A stretch of 64,000 bases of DNA from the NCBI GenBank assembly GCA_019637335.1, contig JAHBVV010000001.1, positions 503,440 through 567,439 on the forward strand. Direction: 5' to 3'. The position numbers and the translations under genes were made by a program. This document shows positions 1 to 9,300 of the stretch, piece after piece. Below the pieces are notes generated by a model. The model saw nothing but the letters and a program-made list of their open reading frames with translations, was not told the origin of the DNA and ran no database searches. Numbering within the stretch: position 1 is the stretch's first letter; each line of letters starts with the position of its first letter. Source of the DNA: Candidatus Hydrogenedentota bacterium (GTDB taxonomy: Bacteria; Hydrogenedentota; Hydrogenedentia; Hydrogenedentales; JAEUWI01).

Positions 1-2
1 TT

Positions 3-1649
3 ACGATTGCGGCAGTGTTGGATCAGCCCATGCCCCGGTCGGCGTGGGGCCGGCATGCGATCGAATCCGCGCGGGAGGCGATGGGCGAGGCGTGGGGCGC
101 GGGCCTGCTGGATGCCGCGCAGGATCCCGGGCTGGAGCCGGACTTGCGGGTTCGCGCGATCGAGGCGCTGCAGGTGTTTGGTCCGCAGCCCGAGCCGCAC
201 GTGCTTGCGCAACTCGCGCGCGATCCGGAGCCGCGGGTGAAGGACGCGGCGATCTATTTGATGGGCTGCGGATCCTTTGAGACGTTCCGGGAGCCGCTGA
301 TTAACGCGCTGTACGACAAGGACGCCTCGGTAACGCGGCGCGCGTGCGAGGCGATTGTCCGGTCCGGCCTTGACGAGGCGACGCGGGTGGAGACGCACGA
401 GGGCCTGATTTCCGGGCTGTACCTGCTGCTGGACAGCGAGGACCGGCACGTGCGCTATGCGGCGCGGCTGGCAATGATGCGCATGCACCGCGATCTCTGG
501 TCGGATCACATGTTGCGCGACGATATCGGGCGGCGACCGCGCGGCGCGCTGGAGGGTCTGGCCGCGCTAATCGCGACGCAGCGGGCGGCGGTGCATTCGG
601 ACGCGATCTTCGCGAAGCTGGACGCGATCAGCCAGGTTCCGCTGGAGACGCCGGCGCTGCTGGATTTCCTGCGCGTGATTCAGCTCGCGCTGATCCGGGA
701 TGTGACGGGTGGCGACCGTCTTGAGCCGTTTCGCGCGGCGATGGGGCCGCGGCTTCTGGGGATTTTCCCGCACGCGGACGCGCGGGTGAACCGGGAGCTT
801 CAGGTGGTATTGGCGGCGCTGGCTCCGCCCGGGGCGGTGGAGGCGCTGATCGCGTATCTGACGCCGGACAAGCCGCAGGAGGAGCAGATCCACACGATGT
901 ATGCGCTGCGGGCGATCGAGCGCGGGTGGACGGAGGCGACGCGCCAGGCGGCGGTGGCGTGGTTTGATCGGGGGCGCGAGATGACGGGGGGCGCGAGCAT
1001 CCAGGGCTTCATCGACAATATGTGGTCGGACTTGATGGCGCGGCTTCCGGAGGCTGAGCGCGTGGCGGCGGAGGAGCGGAAGGCGCGGTCGCTGCGCGCG
1101 CGGGAGGAGGAGACGCTTGCGCTGCTGGCGGAGATGGAAGGCGAATCGGCTCCGGAATCGGACCTGGTAGCCATGAGTTTTGAGGAAATCGCGGAGTATC
1201 TGGAGTACGATCCGATGGCGTACACGCCGCGCGATCTTGAACAGGGCAAGCGGGTGTTTCTACGGGCCAAGTGCGCGAACTGCCATGTTTTCGGGAGCGT
1301 GGGGCAGGGCGGCGGTCCCGATCTATCGACCGTGGCGAGCCGTTTTCGCCGGCGTGATCTATTAGAGGCGATTATGTATCCCTCGCGCGTTGTCTCGGAC
1401 CAGTACGAGGGCGTGGAGGTGGAACTCGACGACTTTACGACCGTTTCGGGCATGCTTGCCGGGGAGAATGCCGAGCGGCTAACGCTGATAACGCTTCAGG
1501 GCGAGCGGGTGGATATTCCGAAGGCGTCGATCGAGTTGCGGACGAAGCTGGAGCGCTCCACGATGCCGGAAGGGCTCGTGCAGACGATGACCCTGGAGGA
1601 ACTGGTCAGCCTGGTGCAGTTTCTGGAGCGGGGCGGGGACGAATCGTAG
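3..1649 (+). CDS. HEAT-repeat protein with C-terminal c-type haem domain (5' end outside window)
   Basis: The frame is open to the left edge and repeat-like sequence continues upstream of the first possible start (GTG at 15), so the N terminus lies outside the window. About 330 residues are alanine-rich helical HEAT-like repeats. A charged linker leads to a cytochrome c domain with one CANCH haem motif (tgc at 1272, about residue 420 counted from 15). The following PDLSTVASRF and SRVVSDQYEG segments match the Pirellula/Verrucomicrobium-type haem-binding domain family. Such proteins are usually exported and often carry an upstream sugar-dehydrogenase-like domain, which would be in the missing part. 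An electron-transfer role in periplasmic sugar oxidation is inferred. It converges on the next gene with a two-base gap. Confidence 0.85.
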   Translation, partial: TIAAVLDQPMPRSAWGRHAIESAREAMGEAWGAGLLDAAQDPGLEPDLRVRAIEALQVFGPQPEPHVLAQLARDPEPRVKDAAIYLMGCGSFETFREPLINALYDKDASVTRRACEAIVRSGLDEATRVETHEGLISGLYLLLDSEDRHVRYAARLAMMRMHRDLWSDHMLRDDIGRRPRGALEGLAALIATQRAAVHSDAIFAKLDAISQVPLETPALLDFLRVIQLALIRDVTGGDRLEPFRAAMGPRLLGIFPHADARVNRELQVVLAALAPPGAVEALIAYLTPDKPQEEQIHTMYALRAIERGWTEATRQAAVAWFDRGREMTGGASIQGFIDNMWSDLMARLPEAERVAAEERKARSLRAREEETLALLAEMEGESAPESDLVAMSFEEIAEYLEYDPMAYTPRDLEQGKRVFLRAKCANCHVFGSVGQGGGPDLSTVASRFRRRDLLEAIMYPSRVVSDQYEGVEVELDDFTTVSGMLAGENAERLTLITLQGERVDIPKASIELRTKLERSTMPEGLVQTMTLEELVSLVQFLERGGDES

Positions 1650-1651
1650 GG

Positions 1652-2107
1652 CTACTTTCCGCAGCCGCACTTTCCACTGCCGCATCCACCACCGCCGCCG
1701 CCTTGCGTGACCGGAGGTACGAGATGGAGGGTACCCACCGGGACGGGCGCGGGCACGGCCGGGGGCCGGGCGGTCGTGTACCAGGCGGCCGCCAGGGCGA
1801 GGCTCCAGAGCCCGGCGATGAGCAGGCCGCCTCCCTCGCGGGTGAGCTCGCTCTTGAGGTAGGGGGCCTCGAAGCCGGGGAGCAGCCAGAAGAAGCCGCC
1901 CAGGTAGCCGATCATGCCGGGTATCGCCCAGCCGGTGTAGACGCCGAAGGCGGCGGGGAGGGTGATTACGAGGCTATAGCCGTAGATCAGCATCCAGACG
2001 AAGCCGTCGGGGTCGTTCCACTGCACGGCGACCGACGCGCTGAGCGGCAGGAGCATGAATGCGGCGGCGATACGGAAGAGCAGGTCGCGTTTCTTGTTGG
2101 ACTTCAT
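1652..2107 (-). CDS. TMEM220-family membrane protein with Cys/Gly-rich tail
   Basis: A 151-residue protein with about four hydrophobic segments. The segment QWNDPDGFVWMLIYG near residue 30 is characteristic of the transmembrane protein 220 family, whose function is unknown. The last 20 residues are glycine and cysteine rich (GCGSGKCGCGK), reminiscent of metal-binding or membrane-tethered tails, and are probably not part of the usual family fold. It is convergent with the haem gene and co-directional with the Nudix gene upstream on the same strand. Start is the ATG at 2107, followed by the basic stretch MKSNKKR. Family assignment is fairly sure; role unknown. Confidence 0.75.
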   Translation of the reverse strand: MKSNKKRDLLFRIAAAFMLLPLSASVAVQWNDPDGFVWMLIYGYSLVITLPAAFGVYTGWAIPGMIGYLGGFFWLLPGFEAPYLKSELTREGGGLLIAGLWSLALAAAWYTTARPPAVPAPVPVGTLHLVPPVTQGGGGGGCGSGKCGCGK

Positions 2108-2173
2108 GACTACCTCGCGAAACAGCTGGTTTGGATTCTACGCCATCGGCGTTGAGTGTAACATGGCGGGCGG

Positions 2174-2821
2174 CTACTCCACATCCGTGAGCGGCCGCTC
2201 CGTCGGCAGGGTGACATCGAACAGGCCCATGAACTGGGCGAGAATGCGGTAGGTGAGGCCCCAGATGGTGTAGGGGCCGTAGTTAAAACAGGAGAATGCC
2301 CGTTGCTCGGGATCGCGCGGGTAATAATAGGCGCCGATGCTTGCGGTATCGGCGAGAAACGAGAGGGGCACCCATACCGTCTCGGCGACTTCGTAGTTGT
2401 GGGCCAGCGGTCCGGGGTCGGGGTGGAAATAGACCATGGGGCAGACAGCGAGCTCGAAGGTGCGGAGGCGTCCGCCCGAGATGTCGTTGAGGCGCCCGAG
2501 AAGCATCTCGGGGGCGAGGGCCAGCCCGACCTCCTCCAGGGTTTCGCGGCGCGCGGCGGCTTCCGGGCCGTTGTCGCCGGGGTCCACGTGCCCGCCGGGA
2601 AAGGCCATCTGCCCGGACCAGGGGTCGTCCGCGCGTTCGGCGCGTTTCATAAAGAGGGTTTCGAGCGCGCCATCCGGCCCGTGGCGCAGCACCATGGCGA
2701 CCGCCGCGACGCGCGGGGTGTTTTCCGAGGGGCGCGTGTCGGGGCTGTGAAGCGCGAGCACATTGCGGATCTGTTCGAGGGCGTCGGTCGCGGCGAATTC
2801 TGTGTTGGACGAAATGAACAC
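2174..2821 (-). CDS. Nudix hydrolase, coenzyme A pyrophosphatase-like
   Basis: A Nudix hydrolase of 215 residues. The stretch QMAFPGGHVDPGDNG followed by RRETLEEVGL (residues 71-100) is a Nudix box, and the preceding LFMKRAERADDPWSG fits the NudL/CoA-diphosphatase subgroup, which cleaves CoA or its derivatives to 3',5'-ADP and phosphopantetheine. I chose the GTG start at 2821 because GAGGAG lies seven bases before it. The longer open frame would run deep into the upstream bioC gene and its extra residues look non-coding. It lies 59 bases downstream of bioC on the same strand and may share its transcript. Substrate is inferred from the family only. Confidence 0.8.
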   Translation of the reverse strand: MFISSNTEFAATDALEQIRNVLALHSPDTRPSENTPRVAAVAMVLRHGPDGALETLFMKRAERADDPWSGQMAFPGGHVDPGDNGPEAAARRETLEEVGLALAPEMLLGRLNDISGGRLRTFELAVCPMVYFHPDPGPLAHNYEVAETVWVPLSFLADTASIGAYYYPRDPEQRAFSCFNYGPYTIWGLTYRILAQFMGLFDVTLPTERPLTDVE

Positions 2822-2880
2822 TACGGACTCCTCATCGCATTGGCTGCCGGCATTGCGATGTACTTCGGTCCAAAACCGGA

Positions 2881-3666
2881 TTATACCACTTGCCCCGGCT
2901 TGCGGGCGATGATCACTATGGGGTGGTAGGTGAGGGCGACTCCGCCGTCGAAAGGGTGGGAGCGCTCGAATTCGGCGCAGAACCGATTGAGTTGCCGGGG
3001 CGTCCAGCGGCATTCGGCGAGGCCGTTCACCCCGGTTTTCCGCAGGTGGCGCAGGACGTCGAGCGCGCTGTCGAAACGGAGGGGATGACGCCACTCCCGG
3101 GCGACCAATACCTCCATGCTACCGGCAAGTATCGCACGGAGGCTGTCGAGCGGCGGGTAGGGGAGGCCAATGCCGGTGGCGTTGCGGAGCTCGCGCAGGT
3201 TTTCGGGTCCGAAGGTGCTGAAGGCGAGGAGGCCGCCGGGGCGGAGATGCGCGGTGATTCTAAGGAGAAAGCGGGCGGTGTCGCGGAGCCACTGGAAGGT
3301 GGCCCCCGAGATAATCAGAGACTGCGCGGCCGGGAACTCAGTGATGGCCTCAATGTCGCCCGGCAGGCAGGCGACGGGTCCGGCGCCGCCGCGTCTCAGG
3401 AAGTCGGCGGCGTTTTCGGCGAGGTCGGGGACGAGGTCGTTTACGGTGCAGGCCCCCAGATCGAAGGCGTCCGCGAGCTCGCGCGTGACGAGCCCGGTGC
3501 CACAGCCGAGCTCCAGGACGCGGTCGAGGCGGTGCGGACAATAGTCGCGCAGGGGAGCGATCAGCGCGCGGGCCATCTCGCGTTGCACGATGGCGTGCTG
3601 GTCGTAGGTGGCGTGGTTGCGGTGAAAGGCGCGGGCGACGCGATCGGTGTTGATGGTGGCGTGCAT
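2881..3666 (-). CDS. bioC: Malonyl-ACP O-methyltransferase BioC-like
   Basis: A 261-residue class I SAM-dependent methyltransferase. The SAM loop VLELGCGTG is at residues 50-58. BioC-type signatures follow: FSTFGPENLRELR, LPYPPLDSL and HLRKTGVNG. BioC methylates malonyl-ACP so that the fatty-acid elongation cycle can build the pimeloyl moiety of biotin. No other biotin gene lies in the window, so the role rests on family motifs and not on context. A TATAAT-like hexamer on the minus strand lies about 250 bases upstream near 3912 but has no convincing -35. The Nudix gene follows on the same strand. Confidence 0.8.
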   Translation of the reverse strand: MHATINTDRVARAFHRNHATYDQHAIVQREMARALIAPLRDYCPHRLDRVLELGCGTGLVTRELADAFDLGACTVNDLVPDLAENAADFLRRGGAGPVACLPGDIEAITEFPAAQSLIISGATFQWLRDTARFLLRITAHLRPGGLLAFSTFGPENLRELRNATGIGLPYPPLDSLRAILAGSMEVLVAREWRHPLRFDSALDVLRHLRKTGVNGLAECRWTPRQLNRFCAEFERSHPFDGGVALTYHPIVIIARKPGQVV

Positions 3667-4089
3667 GGGGCGGCGGAACTGCGTATGGGCGCCGGGCGTC
3701 CGGTATGTGGGGGCGGCGGCGGGTATGGCGGTTGGTACGGCGGGCGACTGGCGGGTAGCGCGGGTTTCGCCCTTCCCCGGAGCGGGGTGTGGATGCGGTA
3801 TTGTATCCGCCGGGGGGCGCGCGCGGCAACGTGGAAGGGGGTGTTTCGCGGCGCGACAGGGCGGGTGCGTTCCGGCGTGGCGCAGATTTTACAACGGGCG
3901 TTATTGCGGCTTATTATACCGCTCTTGGGAATTATCCAGATGGGGTCCGGGCCGCCCGTGCGGGCGGCGGGCGCATTCTGGTAACACCCGCGCCCGTTTC
4001 ACCCCGCGCCGGCGCCGAAATCGAGTATTGGGGATTTCAGGCGGGCGGCGCCACGACCAGGTAGTGTCTTGCTTTTGAAGGAGTTGACC
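3667..4089. other. Intergenic region without recognised gene
   Basis: The 423 bases between the divergent bioC and cupin genes are GC-rich with short open frames in every phase, none with a ribosome site and plausible protein together. The only signals are a minus-strand TATAAT-like hexamer near 3912 and the AAGGAG at 4078-4083 that serves the cupin gene. It probably holds divergent promoters that I cannot place securely. Confidence 0.5.
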
Positions 4090-5325
4090 ATGAATACCCT
4101 TACCGGAGAGAACGCCGCGCAAGCGGCAAAACAGGCCCTGGAAGCGGGCGAAGGCATCCTGCGGCTGGCGCCGAACTGGGTGCCGCGATCCTTCTTGCAG
4201 CCGGGCCGGCGGCTCAAACTGCACCCGCAGGACTACTACGCGTACGGCAAGCACCGGGGCGGCATCGACGAGCGCTGGTTCGGGTCGACGACCCCGGCGG
4301 CGAACGAGAACCGCAACGAGGACGAGGGCCTGAGCTATGTGGTGCACGACGGCGCGCGCTTCACGCTGAAGGATGCGGTGGACGCGCTTGGCGGCGCGGT
4401 TATCGGCCAGTCCATGTGGGACACGTACAAGAAGTGGCCGGTGTATTCGAAGTTTTTCGACAATATGGGCCCGATCCCGCACCACATGCACCAGAACGCG
4501 GAGCAGGCGGCGCTGGTGGGTCAGGAGGGGAAGCCGGAGTCGTATTACTTCCCGCCGCAGATGAACGCGATCGGCAACAACTTCCCGTATACCTTTTTCG
4601 GGCTGGAGCCGGGCACGACGCGCGCTCAGTTGCGCAAGTGCATCGAGGACTGGAACAAGGGTGACAACGGCATCCTGGATCTTTCCAAGGCGTACCGCCT
4701 GAAGCCGGGTACGGGCTGGCTGGTGGGTCCGTGCATTCTTCATGCGCCGGGCTCGCTGGTGACCTACGAGCCGCAGTGGGGCAGCGACGTGTTTGGCATG
4801 TACCAGAGCCTGGTGGAGGGGCGCGACGTGCCCTGGAGCCTGCTGGTGAAGGATATGCCGGAAGACAAGCACCAGGATATCGATTTCATCGTGGACCAGC
4901 TTGACTGGGACGCGAACGTGGATCCGAACTTCAAGGACAACCACTACCTGGAGCCGATTGTCGACACGCAGGACGACGGCCACTATGACCGGTGGATCGT
5001 GTATGGCGATGTGAACGGCAAGCAGTACTTCTCCGCGAAGGAGCTGACGGTGCTGCCGGGCCACCGGGTGACGGTGAAGGACAACGGCGCGACGAGCCTG
5101 ATCGCCGTGCAGGGCCGCGGCCGCATCGGCAACCTGCCGCTGGAGAGCCCGGACATGATCCGCTTTGGCGAGATGACGGAAGACGAGGTGTTTGTCTCCG
5201 AGGCGCGCGCGAAGGAAGGCTACGTGGTGGAGAATCTGGCGAAGGAGTGCCCGCTGGTTATCCTGCGCTACTTCGGGCCGGGCGTGAACCCGCAGGCCCC
5301 GAAGGTGGGGAGCTACGCGCGGTAA
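4090..5325 (+). CDS. Cupin-fold protein, mannose-6-phosphate isomerase-like
   Basis: A 411-residue protein beginning at ATG 4090, six bases after AAGGAG. The central part has a histidine-rich metal-site segment (PIPHHMHQNAEQ, about residues 130-141). The C-terminal third has a second beta-rich cupin-like stretch with GRGRIGNLPLES. The double-cupin layout resembles type I phosphomannose isomerases, which interconvert mannose-6-phosphate and fructose-6-phosphate, but I see no full isomerase signature. It is followed by a TIM-barrel sugar isomerase and a Gfo/Idh dehydrogenase on the same strand, which supports a sugar-catabolic role. Specific substrate unknown. Confidence 0.65.
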   Translation: MNTLTGENAAQAAKQALEAGEGILRLAPNWVPRSFLQPGRRLKLHPQDYYAYGKHRGGIDERWFGSTTPAANENRNEDEGLSYVVHDGARFTLKDAVDALGGAVIGQSMWDTYKKWPVYSKFFDNMGPIPHHMHQNAEQAALVGQEGKPESYYFPPQMNAIGNNFPYTFFGLEPGTTRAQLRKCIEDWNKGDNGILDLSKAYRLKPGTGWLVGPCILHAPGSLVTYEPQWGSDVFGMYQSLVEGRDVPWSLLVKDMPEDKHQDIDFIVDQLDWDANVDPNFKDNHYLEPIVDTQDDGHYDRWIVYGDVNGKQYFSAKELTVLPGHRVTVKDNGATSLIAVQGRGRIGNLPLESPDMIRFGEMTEDEVFVSEARAKEGYVVENLAKECPLVILRYFGPGVNPQAPKVGSYAR

Positions 5326-5361
5326 GTGTGATGGAGAGTTGAAGGGCCTTGCACGTCCCCA

Positions 5362-5435
5362 CAGGGACAGCAGGGACTTCAGGGACGGCAGGAGGTCGTG
5401 GCGATCTGCTGTCGCTGAAGTCGCTGCCGTCCCTG
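5362..5435. repeat. 9-bp period repeat with matching inverted copy
   Basis: Three tandem 9-mers of the form CAGGGACNN lie at 5362-5388. The 12-mer CAGGGACGGCAG (5380-5391) recurs as its perfect reverse complement at 5424-5435, and GACTTCA/TGAAGTC pair between them, so the leader of the TIM-barrel gene can fold into a hairpin. A related 9-mer run is at 6512-6547. Confidence 0.6.
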
Positions 5436-5533
5436 CAACCAGGGGCTGGGGCTCCAAGCCACCAAAGAATCCTGACAGGAAGCGAGAGCGGGCGGTTCAG
5501 AGCCGCCGTAAACCAGAAGGGAAACACCACACC

Positions 5534-6433
5534 ATGAAGAAGATTTCGATTGGAAGCTGGGCCTACAGCATTGGCCCGTATCAGGACAACCCGATTCCCT
5601 GGGAAGAGGTGCTGCAGGGCCTGAAGGATCTGAACTTCGACGGTGTCGAGGTGGGCGGGTTTTCCATCCACCCGAGCCCGGAGAACGCCCCGAACAAGGA
5701 AGATCGGGAGAAGCTCGTGGCGCAGGCGAGGGAATACGGCCTGGGCTTCTCCGGGTTCGTGCCCAATCTCTGGGGCGAGAAGCTGATCAACACCGAGGAC
5801 AACGCCGCCTACATCGCGGCCTTCTCGCACGGCGCCCAGTTCGCGCATGACCTGGGCATCCAGGGCATTCGCGTGGACTGCGTGCAGCCTCCGACGATCC
5901 ACGCCGAAATCGACTACAACATCGCCAAGGAACGCGTCGTCAATACGTGGAAGGAATGCTCCAAGATTGCCGCGGACCTGGGGTGCTATGTGACGTGGGA
6001 ATTCGAGCCGGGATTCGCCTTCAACAAGCCCTCCGACGTGCTCCGGATTGTGGACGAGGTGAACGAGGACAACTTCGGCATTGAGTTCGACACGTGCCAC
6101 GCCGAGATGGTGGCGGGCAAGGGCGCGCGCCAGCATGGCGAGAAGGAAACGCTGCCGGGCGGCTGCCTGGAGATGGCGCAGAAGCTGAAGGGGAAGATCA
6201 ACCACATCCACCTGATCGATTCCGACGGCACCCTCCACCACGACGAGACCAGCAGCCACCCGCCGTTTGGCGACGGGTACCTGGATTTCGACGCCATTAT
6301 CCCCGTGCTGCTTGATTCGGGCTGCCCCCACGACTGGTGGACCATCGACCTCTGCTTCTGGCCGGACGCCTGGAAGGTGACCGAGCGCTGCAAGAAGAGC
6401 ATCGACGCGATGAACAAGAAGTTCTGCGGCTGA
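5534..6433 (+). CDS. Sugar phosphate isomerase/epimerase (AP endonuclease 2-type TIM barrel)
   Basis: A 299-residue cytosolic TIM-barrel protein of the xylose-isomerase-like superfamily. Residues visible at strand ends include DGVEVGGF, the acidic WEFEPGF, EFDTCHAEM and HIHLIDSDGT, which together would bind one or two divalent metals. The start ATG at 5534 gives MKKISIGSWAYS, a typical first strand. It lies 208 bases after the cupin gene and ends 10 bases before a strong terminator, so the two genes probably form one transcript. Family members isomerise or epimerise free or phosphorylated sugars; the substrate cannot be read from sequence. Confidence 0.8.
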   Translation: MKKISIGSWAYSIGPYQDNPIPWEEVLQGLKDLNFDGVEVGGFSIHPSPENAPNKEDREKLVAQAREYGLGFSGFVPNLWGEKLINTEDNAAYIAAFSHGAQFAHDLGIQGIRVDCVQPPTIHAEIDYNIAKERVVNTWKECSKIAADLGCYVTWEFEPGFAFNKPSDVLRIVDEVNEDNFGIEFDTCHAEMVAGKGARQHGEKETLPGGCLEMAQKLKGKINHIHLIDSDGTLHHDETSSHPPFGDGYLDFDAIIPVLLDSGCPHDWWTIDLCFWPDAWKVTERCKKSIDAMNKKFCG

Positions 6434-6442
6434 TACCGCGCT

Positions 6443-6475
6443 AACCGCCCCCCGGGAAACGGGGGGCGGTTTTGT
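6443..6475 (+). terminator. Rho-independent terminator
   Basis: An 11-base perfect stem (6443-6453 with 6461-6471) with loop GGGAAAC is followed by TTTTGT. It closes the cupin/TIM-barrel transcript. Confidence 0.9.
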
Positions 6476-6511
6476 AATTCGTAACGCGCTCTGCGTTGCC
6501 GTTGGCGATTG

Positions 6512-6700
6512 CAGGGACGTCAGAGACATCAGGGACGGCAGAGACTACGCAGGCCGCAGTTAATAGCGATGCTCGCGGGCCGCTGTCGCGGTTTCGGAGC
6601 TGCGCTGCCCTTACAGGGCGATTGGGATATGGCGTCCATTTCCCAGGGCGTTGCCCTGGGCTATGTTGCGCTGCCCCTTCGGGGCGAAGACCGGCAATGA
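6512..6700. repeat. Hairpin-rich intergenic repeat cluster
   Basis: This leader of the Gfo/Idh gene holds four 9-mers of CAGRGACNN type at 6512-6547 and a run of small palindromes: GCCC/GGGC at 6607-6619, CCCAGGGC/GCCCTGGG at 6642-6660 and GCCCC/GGGGC at 6673-6685. Similar low-complexity palindrome strings are spread between genes in many environmental genomes. No coding sequence is supported here. Confidence 0.55.
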
Positions 6701-6771
6701 TTTAACAGGACCCCGCGGCCCGCCGCTGCGAAATGATCGGCCCCCACGGGCCACGACCCAGGAGAGACCCC

Positions 6772-7917
6772 ATGGCAAAGAAGAAACTCAACATCGGCAT
6801 GATCGGCTACGGCTTCATGGGCCGGGCCCACTCGAACGCCTTCCGGAAGGTCAACAACTTCTTCGACCTCGAATACCAGCCCGTGCTGAAGGCCGCGTGC
6901 GCGCGGAACGCGGAAAAGGCGCAGGCCTTCGCGGACAAGTGGGGCTATGAGAGCATCGAGACGGACTGGCGCGCGCTGATCGATCGGGACGACATCGACT
7001 GCATCGACATCGGCAGCCCGAACAACACGCACCACGAGATCGTGCTTGCGGCGGCGGCGAAGGGCAAGATGATCCTCTGCGAGAAGCCGCTGGCGATGGA
7101 CGCGAAGGAAGGCGAGGAGATGACCGCGGCGGTGGAGAAGGCGGGCGTGCCGAATATGGTGTGGTACAACTACCGTCGCGTGCCGGCGATTACCCTGGCG
7201 AAGCGCCTCATCGACGAAGGCCGCCTGGGCCGCGTGTTCCACTACCGGGCGAAGTACCTGCAGGACTGGACCATCAGCCCGGAGCTTCCCCAGGGCGGCG
7301 AGGGCCTCTGGCGCCTGGACGCGGCGGTGGCGGGCAGCGGCGTGACGGGCGACCTCCTCGCGCACTCCATCGACACGGCCATCTGGCTCATCGGCGGCGT
7401 GGACAAAGTCACCGCGGCCACGGAGACGTTCATCAAGGAGCGCCAGCACAACCTGACCGGGAAGAAGCAGGAAGTCACCATCGACGACGCCTGCGCCTTC
7501 CTCGCGAAGTTCGACTGCGGGGCGCTGTCGACGTTTGAATCGACACGCTACGCCCGCGGCCGCAAGAACCAGAACACCTTCGAAGTCAACGGCCAGCACG
7601 GCTCCATCTACTTCGACCTGGAGGACCCGCACCAGCTCCAGTTCTTCGACAACAAACACGAGAGCCACGTCCACGGCTGGCAGACGATCCTTGTGACGGA
7701 CTTCGAGCACCCCTACATGGACCACTACTGGGTGCCGGGGACGACGATCGGCTATGAGCACACGTTCGTAAACGCGATGGCGGATTTCCTCAAGAGCCTC
7801 GAAAGCGGCCAGGACCCGGTGCGCCCGAACTTCCGGGACGCGCTGGAGACGCAGTACGTGTGCGACGCGGTGCTGAAGTCTGGGAAGACCGGGGTTTGGG
7901 AGAGCTGCAAGCCGTGA
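6772..7917 (+). CDS. Gfo/Idh/MocA-family oxidoreductase, cytosolic
   Basis: A 381-residue NAD(P)-dependent dehydrogenase of the inositol 2-dehydrogenase/glucose-fructose oxidoreductase family. The Rossmann motif [12 protein letters not shown] is at the N terminus, followed by the EKPLAMDA segment whose lysine is catalytic, and a C-terminal alpha/beta domain with [17 protein letters not shown] containing the usual histidine. Start is ATG 6772 with AGGAGA upstream; an in-frame ATG at 6733 lacks a ribosome site. No export signal, unlike the other two Gfo/Idh proteins of the window. Genomic partners are the cupin and TIM-barrel genes, so oxidation of a sugar or cyclitol is likely. The tail [15 protein letters not shown] resembles the gene relic at 13717. 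Confidence 0.88.
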   Translation: MAKKKLNIGMIGYGFMGRAHSNAFRKVNNFFDLEYQPVLKAACARNAEKAQAFADKWGYESIETDWRALIDRDDIDCIDIGSPNNTHHEIVLAAAAKGKMILCEKPLAMDAKEGEEMTAAVEKAGVPNMVWYNYRRVPAITLAKRLIDEGRLGRVFHYRAKYLQDWTISPELPQGGEGLWRLDAAVAGSGVTGDLLAHSIDTAIWLIGGVDKVTAATETFIKERQHNLTGKKQEVTIDDACAFLAKFDCGALSTFESTRYARGRKNQNTFEVNGQHGSIYFDLEDPHQLQFFDNKHESHVHGWQTILVTDFEHPYMDHYWVPGTTIGYEHTFVNAMADFLKSLESGQDPVRPNFRDALETQYVCDAVLKSGKTGVWESCKP

Positions 7918-7955
7918 GGTGAGTGCGGGGGCGTATAGATTGGTAGTGATAGAGG

Positions 7956-7986
7956 CGGCCCCGGCGTGATGCCGGGGCCGTTTTTT
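7956..7986 (+). terminator. Rho-independent terminator
   Basis: A perfect 10-base stem CGGCCCCGGC/GCCGGGGCCG (7956-7965 and 7971-7980) with a GTGAT loop is followed by six T. Confidence 0.92.
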
Positions 7987-8218
7987 GCGAAGAAGGGGCG
8001 AAGCACCATTCGCCTTTGCAGGGCGAAGCCGCGTCGCGAAACGGGGGATCGAGGGAAAACGGAATGGTATACTGAAGCCGCCCGCGCTCCAACGGGATGG
8101 GCGCTGCGCCGCGGCGGCCCAAATCTGTTGCAGACCGGGTTTCGCCCGGTATATTGGCGTAGCTCGGTGATTGTACTATTCCTGATAGCCGTAGTTCCTC
8201 AACTGCTAAGGGTCCGCC

Positions 8219-9238
8219 GTGCCCGCGAAACACCGCTATGAGCCTCCATTTACGCTGAGCCCCAAGGTGTTGCATCTGGTTGCGGAGATTGGCGAGCAGA
8301 TCGGGCGATATACGGTGCTGGCGGACAGCAGGCTGTCGCCGCGCCTGCGCCGGGCGAATCGCGTTCGCACGATTCATGCGTCCCTGGCCATAGAAAACAA
8401 TACGTTAACGCTCGATCAGGTCACCGCGGTGATTGCGGGCAGGCGCATCCTGGGCGATCCTCGTGAAATCCAGGAGGTACGAAACGCCTTCGCCGCTTAT
8501 GAGGCGATGGGCGCGTGGCATCCGGCCTCTCTGGTGGATTTGCTCGCGGCCCACGGCACGATCATGGCGGGCCTCGCCGACGATGCGGGGCGGCTGCGCG
8601 CGGGCAATGTGGGCGTTTTTCGTGGCGATGCCGTGGTTCACATGGCCCCGCCCGCGAAACAGGTCCCGCGATTGGTGGATGACTTGCTCGACTGGCTGGC
8701 GCGGACGGATACCCATCCCCTGGTCGCAAGCTGCGTCTTCCATTATGAGTTGGAATTCATTCATCCCTTTTCCGACGGCAATGGACGCATGGGCAGGCTG
8801 TGGCAAACGCTCATTCTCCGGCAGTGGAAACCGTTGCTCGCCTGCTTGCCTGTGGAGACCATCGTCCGCGATCGTCAGGCGACCTACTATGAAGTCCTGG
8901 GGGCGTCCGACGCCAACGCCAACTGTACACCTTTCGTGGAATTCCTCTTGGAGGCGATCCGCGAGGCGTTGCGCGAGGCAACGGCCACCGATCAAGTATT
9001 CGATCAAGTAACCGAACAAGTGAAACGAGTGCTCGCCCACCTGTCCGACGGCCCGTTGGGCGGCGCGGCGCTCATGGTCGCCCTGGGGCTTTCCCACCGC
9101 CCGACTTTTTATCAGAATTACTTGAACCCGGCGTTGGACGGCGGCTGGATCGAGCGCACGCAGCCGGATTCACCCCGAAGTCCGACTCAGCAATATCGGC
9201 TGACCGCGAAGGGGCGGCAGTGGGTAGGCGGGACGTGA
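8219..9238 (+). CDS. Fic-domain protein (class II, self-inhibited type)
   Basis: A 339-residue protein starting at GTG 8219. The Fic catalytic loop HPFSDGNGRMGR is complete (residues 182-193, with catalytic His182), so AMP transfer to a hydroxyl of a target protein is expected. The inhibitory motif [S/T]xxxE[G/N] is present N-terminally as SLAIEN (residues 55-60), which places it in the class whose own helix blocks ATP binding. The C-terminal 80 residues look like a winged-helix domain (LSHRPTFYQNYLNPALDGGWIERT) that may give DNA binding and autoregulation. It stands alone between a terminator and a convergent gene. Target unknown. Confidence 0.88.
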   Translation: MPAKHRYEPPFTLSPKVLHLVAEIGEQIGRYTVLADSRLSPRLRRANRVRTIHASLAIENNTLTLDQVTAVIAGRRILGDPREIQEVRNAFAAYEAMGAWHPASLVDLLAAHGTIMAGLADDAGRLRAGNVGVFRGDAVVHMAPPAKQVPRLVDDLLDWLARTDTHPLVASCVFHYELEFIHPFSDGNGRMGRLWQTLILRQWKPLLACLPVETIVRDRQATYYEVLGASDANANCTPFVEFLLEAIREALREATATDQVFDQVTEQVKRVLAHLSDGPLGGAALMVALGLSHRPTFYQNYLNPALDGGWIERTQPDSPRSPTQQYRLTAKGRQWVGGT

Positions 9239-9300
9239 TGGAGATAGAAAGTGACAGCTTGAGGCGAACGGTTCCGGGGACAACGCCTCGCCTTTCCCCG

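Noticed and set aside
800-1453. Long minus-strand open frame inside the HEAT/haem gene
   Set aside because: It is antisense to a gene with clear domain motifs and has arginine/serine-rich composition typical of shadow frames.
3789-4064. 91-residue open frame upstream of the cupin gene
   Set aside because: No ribosome site, biased composition typical of GC-rich non-coding frames and no family resemblance.
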